In this document: piece after piece, positions 62,481 to 64,000 of the stretch
How the letters are laid out: every line of letters starts with the position of its first letter
Position numbering within the stretch: the first letter of the stretch is position 1
Assembly: GCA_014338405.1 (NCBI GenBank)
Contig: JTDE01000026.1
Span: forward strand, 235,978 to 299,977
Direction of reading: 5' to 3'
Length of the DNA: 64,000 nt
Origin: Paragonimus skrjabini miyazakii
Taxonomy: Eukaryota > Platyhelminthes > Trematoda > Plagiorchiida > Troglotrematidae
Position numbers and translations under genes: made by a program
The notes under the pieces: model-generated
The model's input: the letters and a program-made list of their open reading frames with translations, nothing else
What the model was told of the DNA's origin: nothing
Databases searched by the model: none

Positions 62481-62898
62481 AATTTATATTACTCTCTATG
62501 CTTGTTATTGTTATCATTTCTTCAGTGTTTTGGTTGTGTCGTTTGCATGTATTGTTTATTTCTCTCTCTTGTTTTAAGCCCACTGTTAGACTACCTAATA
62601 GCTTCCACCCATTTCCGCGTGCGTCACTGTTAGGTCGATATTATCTACATTGGTAGTTCCTCATTTGACCTGTCTAAACTTTGATTTTTTTTTCTCAACC
62701 CGTGACAGTCCATTCTAATGCGAATTAGTAAGCTTCTGGTCCGGTGTGCTATTCTTATTGCATCTAATGACTCATTTTTATTGTACACTTATGTGAATTA
62801 ATGCTTATCTATCGATCATAGTCCGTGTGTCCTAACCGAAGAGATCAATCGAAATGTCTCTGCAGATTTCATCTTACAACAAAAAATGTACTAAATAA

Positions 62899-62956
62899 AT
62901 GAAGTTCATATTACAGTTCGCCGTCCTGTTTAACTTGCTGTTCAGTCGCGCTGAAG
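62899..62956 (+). CDS. Possible signal-peptide first exon
   Basis: ATG 62899 opens MKFILQFAVLFNLLFSRAEG, an ideal short signal peptide (basic residue, hydrophobic core, small residue before cleavage). A GT donor (gaag|gtactt, 62957) splits the codon in phase 1, the usual arrangement for signal-peptide exons. Without splicing the frame stops after about 39 codons. The donor is weak and no second exon was found before the gypsy fragment at 63387, so this rests on the peptide alone. Confidence 0.3.
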
Positions 62957-63386
62957 GTACTTGTCCACTACTCTCAAACAGGGCATCAGTCACGATTTTA
63001 ACAGGAATAACGCTTTGAGTTTGTTTTCAACGTCTCTCATACAATATCCTGCTTCTAAAATTGACGTTTCACGAACTTTACCGAAATCTACACGAGGGAG
63101 CACTACCAATTATTGTCCGATTGCTAGCGGCGTACCCATAATCTCATAACTTCCAGACCAGCGTCCAACTCAAGCGGCTTAAGGCGATTAAACGCAACTA
63201 CCAAGAGCCTGCTGTTAAGTTTACTCATTTCCATAATGCCATAGGCCACGGCGGAAATAATCCGTTACACAGCGTAGCGACCCTTTCATTCTCTGTGAAG
63301 TGATGCAAGGCACGCTTGGATTTAGAGTGGACCGATGCAACCCAACTATATTATCTGTTTGAGGAGTAACGCTAAAGGCCTTTTTA
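62957..63386. other. No supported gene
   Basis: Spacer, or intron of the exon above. Nothing recognised. Confidence 0.5.
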
Positions 63387-64000
63387 TCATAACGCTTCTC
63401 TTGATAGTGTTGGACGTTCTCTGGGGGTGCTCACGCCGCCTGACCTACCGGTCCAAGAGTGTCTGTTAATCTGACGACGTAATCCTCTACTGAAAATCAT
63501 AGTTATTGGATTGTAGGCAGACGTAATTCTGACGGTCGTCGCGTCTCCCACCCGGTTAGTGGGAACTACCTTGTTTGTCCGGTTGGGGTTTTGGTAGAAC
63601 TTTTGTGTGCCAACAGTTATTTGCATAGTGTCAAATTCCAGTAACTGGTGTTTCTACCTGTAAAAGTTTTCAGAAACAGCTTCACTGAGCGGTTTATCCG
63701 TTCTACTTTACGATTGCCCTGTAAGTAGTAAACATTCGTCCAAGTCTTATCAATTTCGAGCGCTCTGTATACTTTGTACACCAAAAGGCCTTCGAAGGTA
63801 GCGCATCTGTGTGGTCGTAGCTGTCTCATGGATCCCCGTTAACAAACTAGATGACTTACTGTCGTTGTTGTTACCGTTGTGTCCACCTACACCACGGATA
63901 CGGTCTCTATTTATAAAATGAGTGACCTGCACGAGACTGTACCAGTTGTCTCGAGGTATTTCATGGAAAGGACCCATGGGGCTGGCTTCTAACACTTTAT
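63387..64000 (-). pseudogene. pol: Gypsy integrase fragment, second family, runs off the window
   Basis: On the minus strand, 63829-63620 reads CATFEGLLVYKVYRALEIDKT, then TNVYYLQGNRKVERINRSVK, then FLKTFTGRNTSYWNLTL. This is the DQG..FE ... PQGNGQVER.NR ... WD..L region of Ty3/gypsy integrase. The catalytic Glu (VER) is kept, while the second Asp block (usual SDQG) reads PHRC. Downstream, 63600-63430 continues in other frames with SELRLPTIQ and VEDYVVRLTDTLGP, also typical of this region. Upstream, 63840-64000 has only frameshifted traces of the core. It differs in sequence from family A integrase. Several frameshifts are present, so the copy is inactive. Confidence 0.8.

Overview
The window looks like intergenic, transposon-rich DNA from a large-genome flatworm, most likely a digenean (fluke). 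This is inferred from the mix of elements seen (a chromovirus/CsRn1-like gypsy family with 4-bp target duplications, GIY-YIG Penelope-like elements, fluke-type LINE reverse transcriptases, a SWIM-type MULE) and from exon fragments with eukaryotic splice sites. There is no bacterial gene density, no operon and no rRNA or clear tRNA gene. Most open frames of 60-100 codons are chance ORFs in non-coding DNA.

Layout. 1-231 holds the 3' end of a repeat ('family B') that recurs at 55733-56243. 6975-9651 is a decayed, internally deleted gypsy element: truncated 5' LTR, RT thumb/RNase H, integrase, 3' LTR. Further copies of the same LTR ('family A') lie at 14896-15196 (-), 21668-21991 (+), 28153-28464 (-), 30893-31194 (+) and 50548-50833 (+), with scraps at 27795-27830 and 33445-33493. 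Four of them keep perfect 4-bp target-site duplications and are therefore solo LTRs. 10140-11730 (-) is a LINE RT remnant and 15655-16070 (+) is the C-terminal end of a second, different LINE. Penelope-like fragments sit at 19865-20400 (-), 40150-40584 (+), 40710-41880 (+), 54271-54435 (-) and 62290-62480 (+). 32540-35147 (-) is a broken MULE transposase with FAR1-like, DDE and SWIM-like segments. 63387-64000 (-) is the integrase end of another gypsy family that runs out of the window.

Host genes are few. The best is 58310-58715 (+), a first coding exon with a signal peptide, four N-glycosylation sequons, a basic cleavage-like site and a canonical splice donor. It ends in DPCKA, a motif found near the N terminus of BMP1/tolloid astacin proteases. 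A possible signal-peptide exon lies at 62899-62956, a possible terminal exon at 42388-42485 (+), a long open frame of uncertain nature at 51868-52356 (-), and an AAA+ ATPase-like scrap at 27894-27980 (-).

No novel multigene system is visible. The interest lies in the transposon fossil record (target-site preference, solo LTR formation, several Penelope lineages, MULE decay) and in the putative secreted-protein gene.
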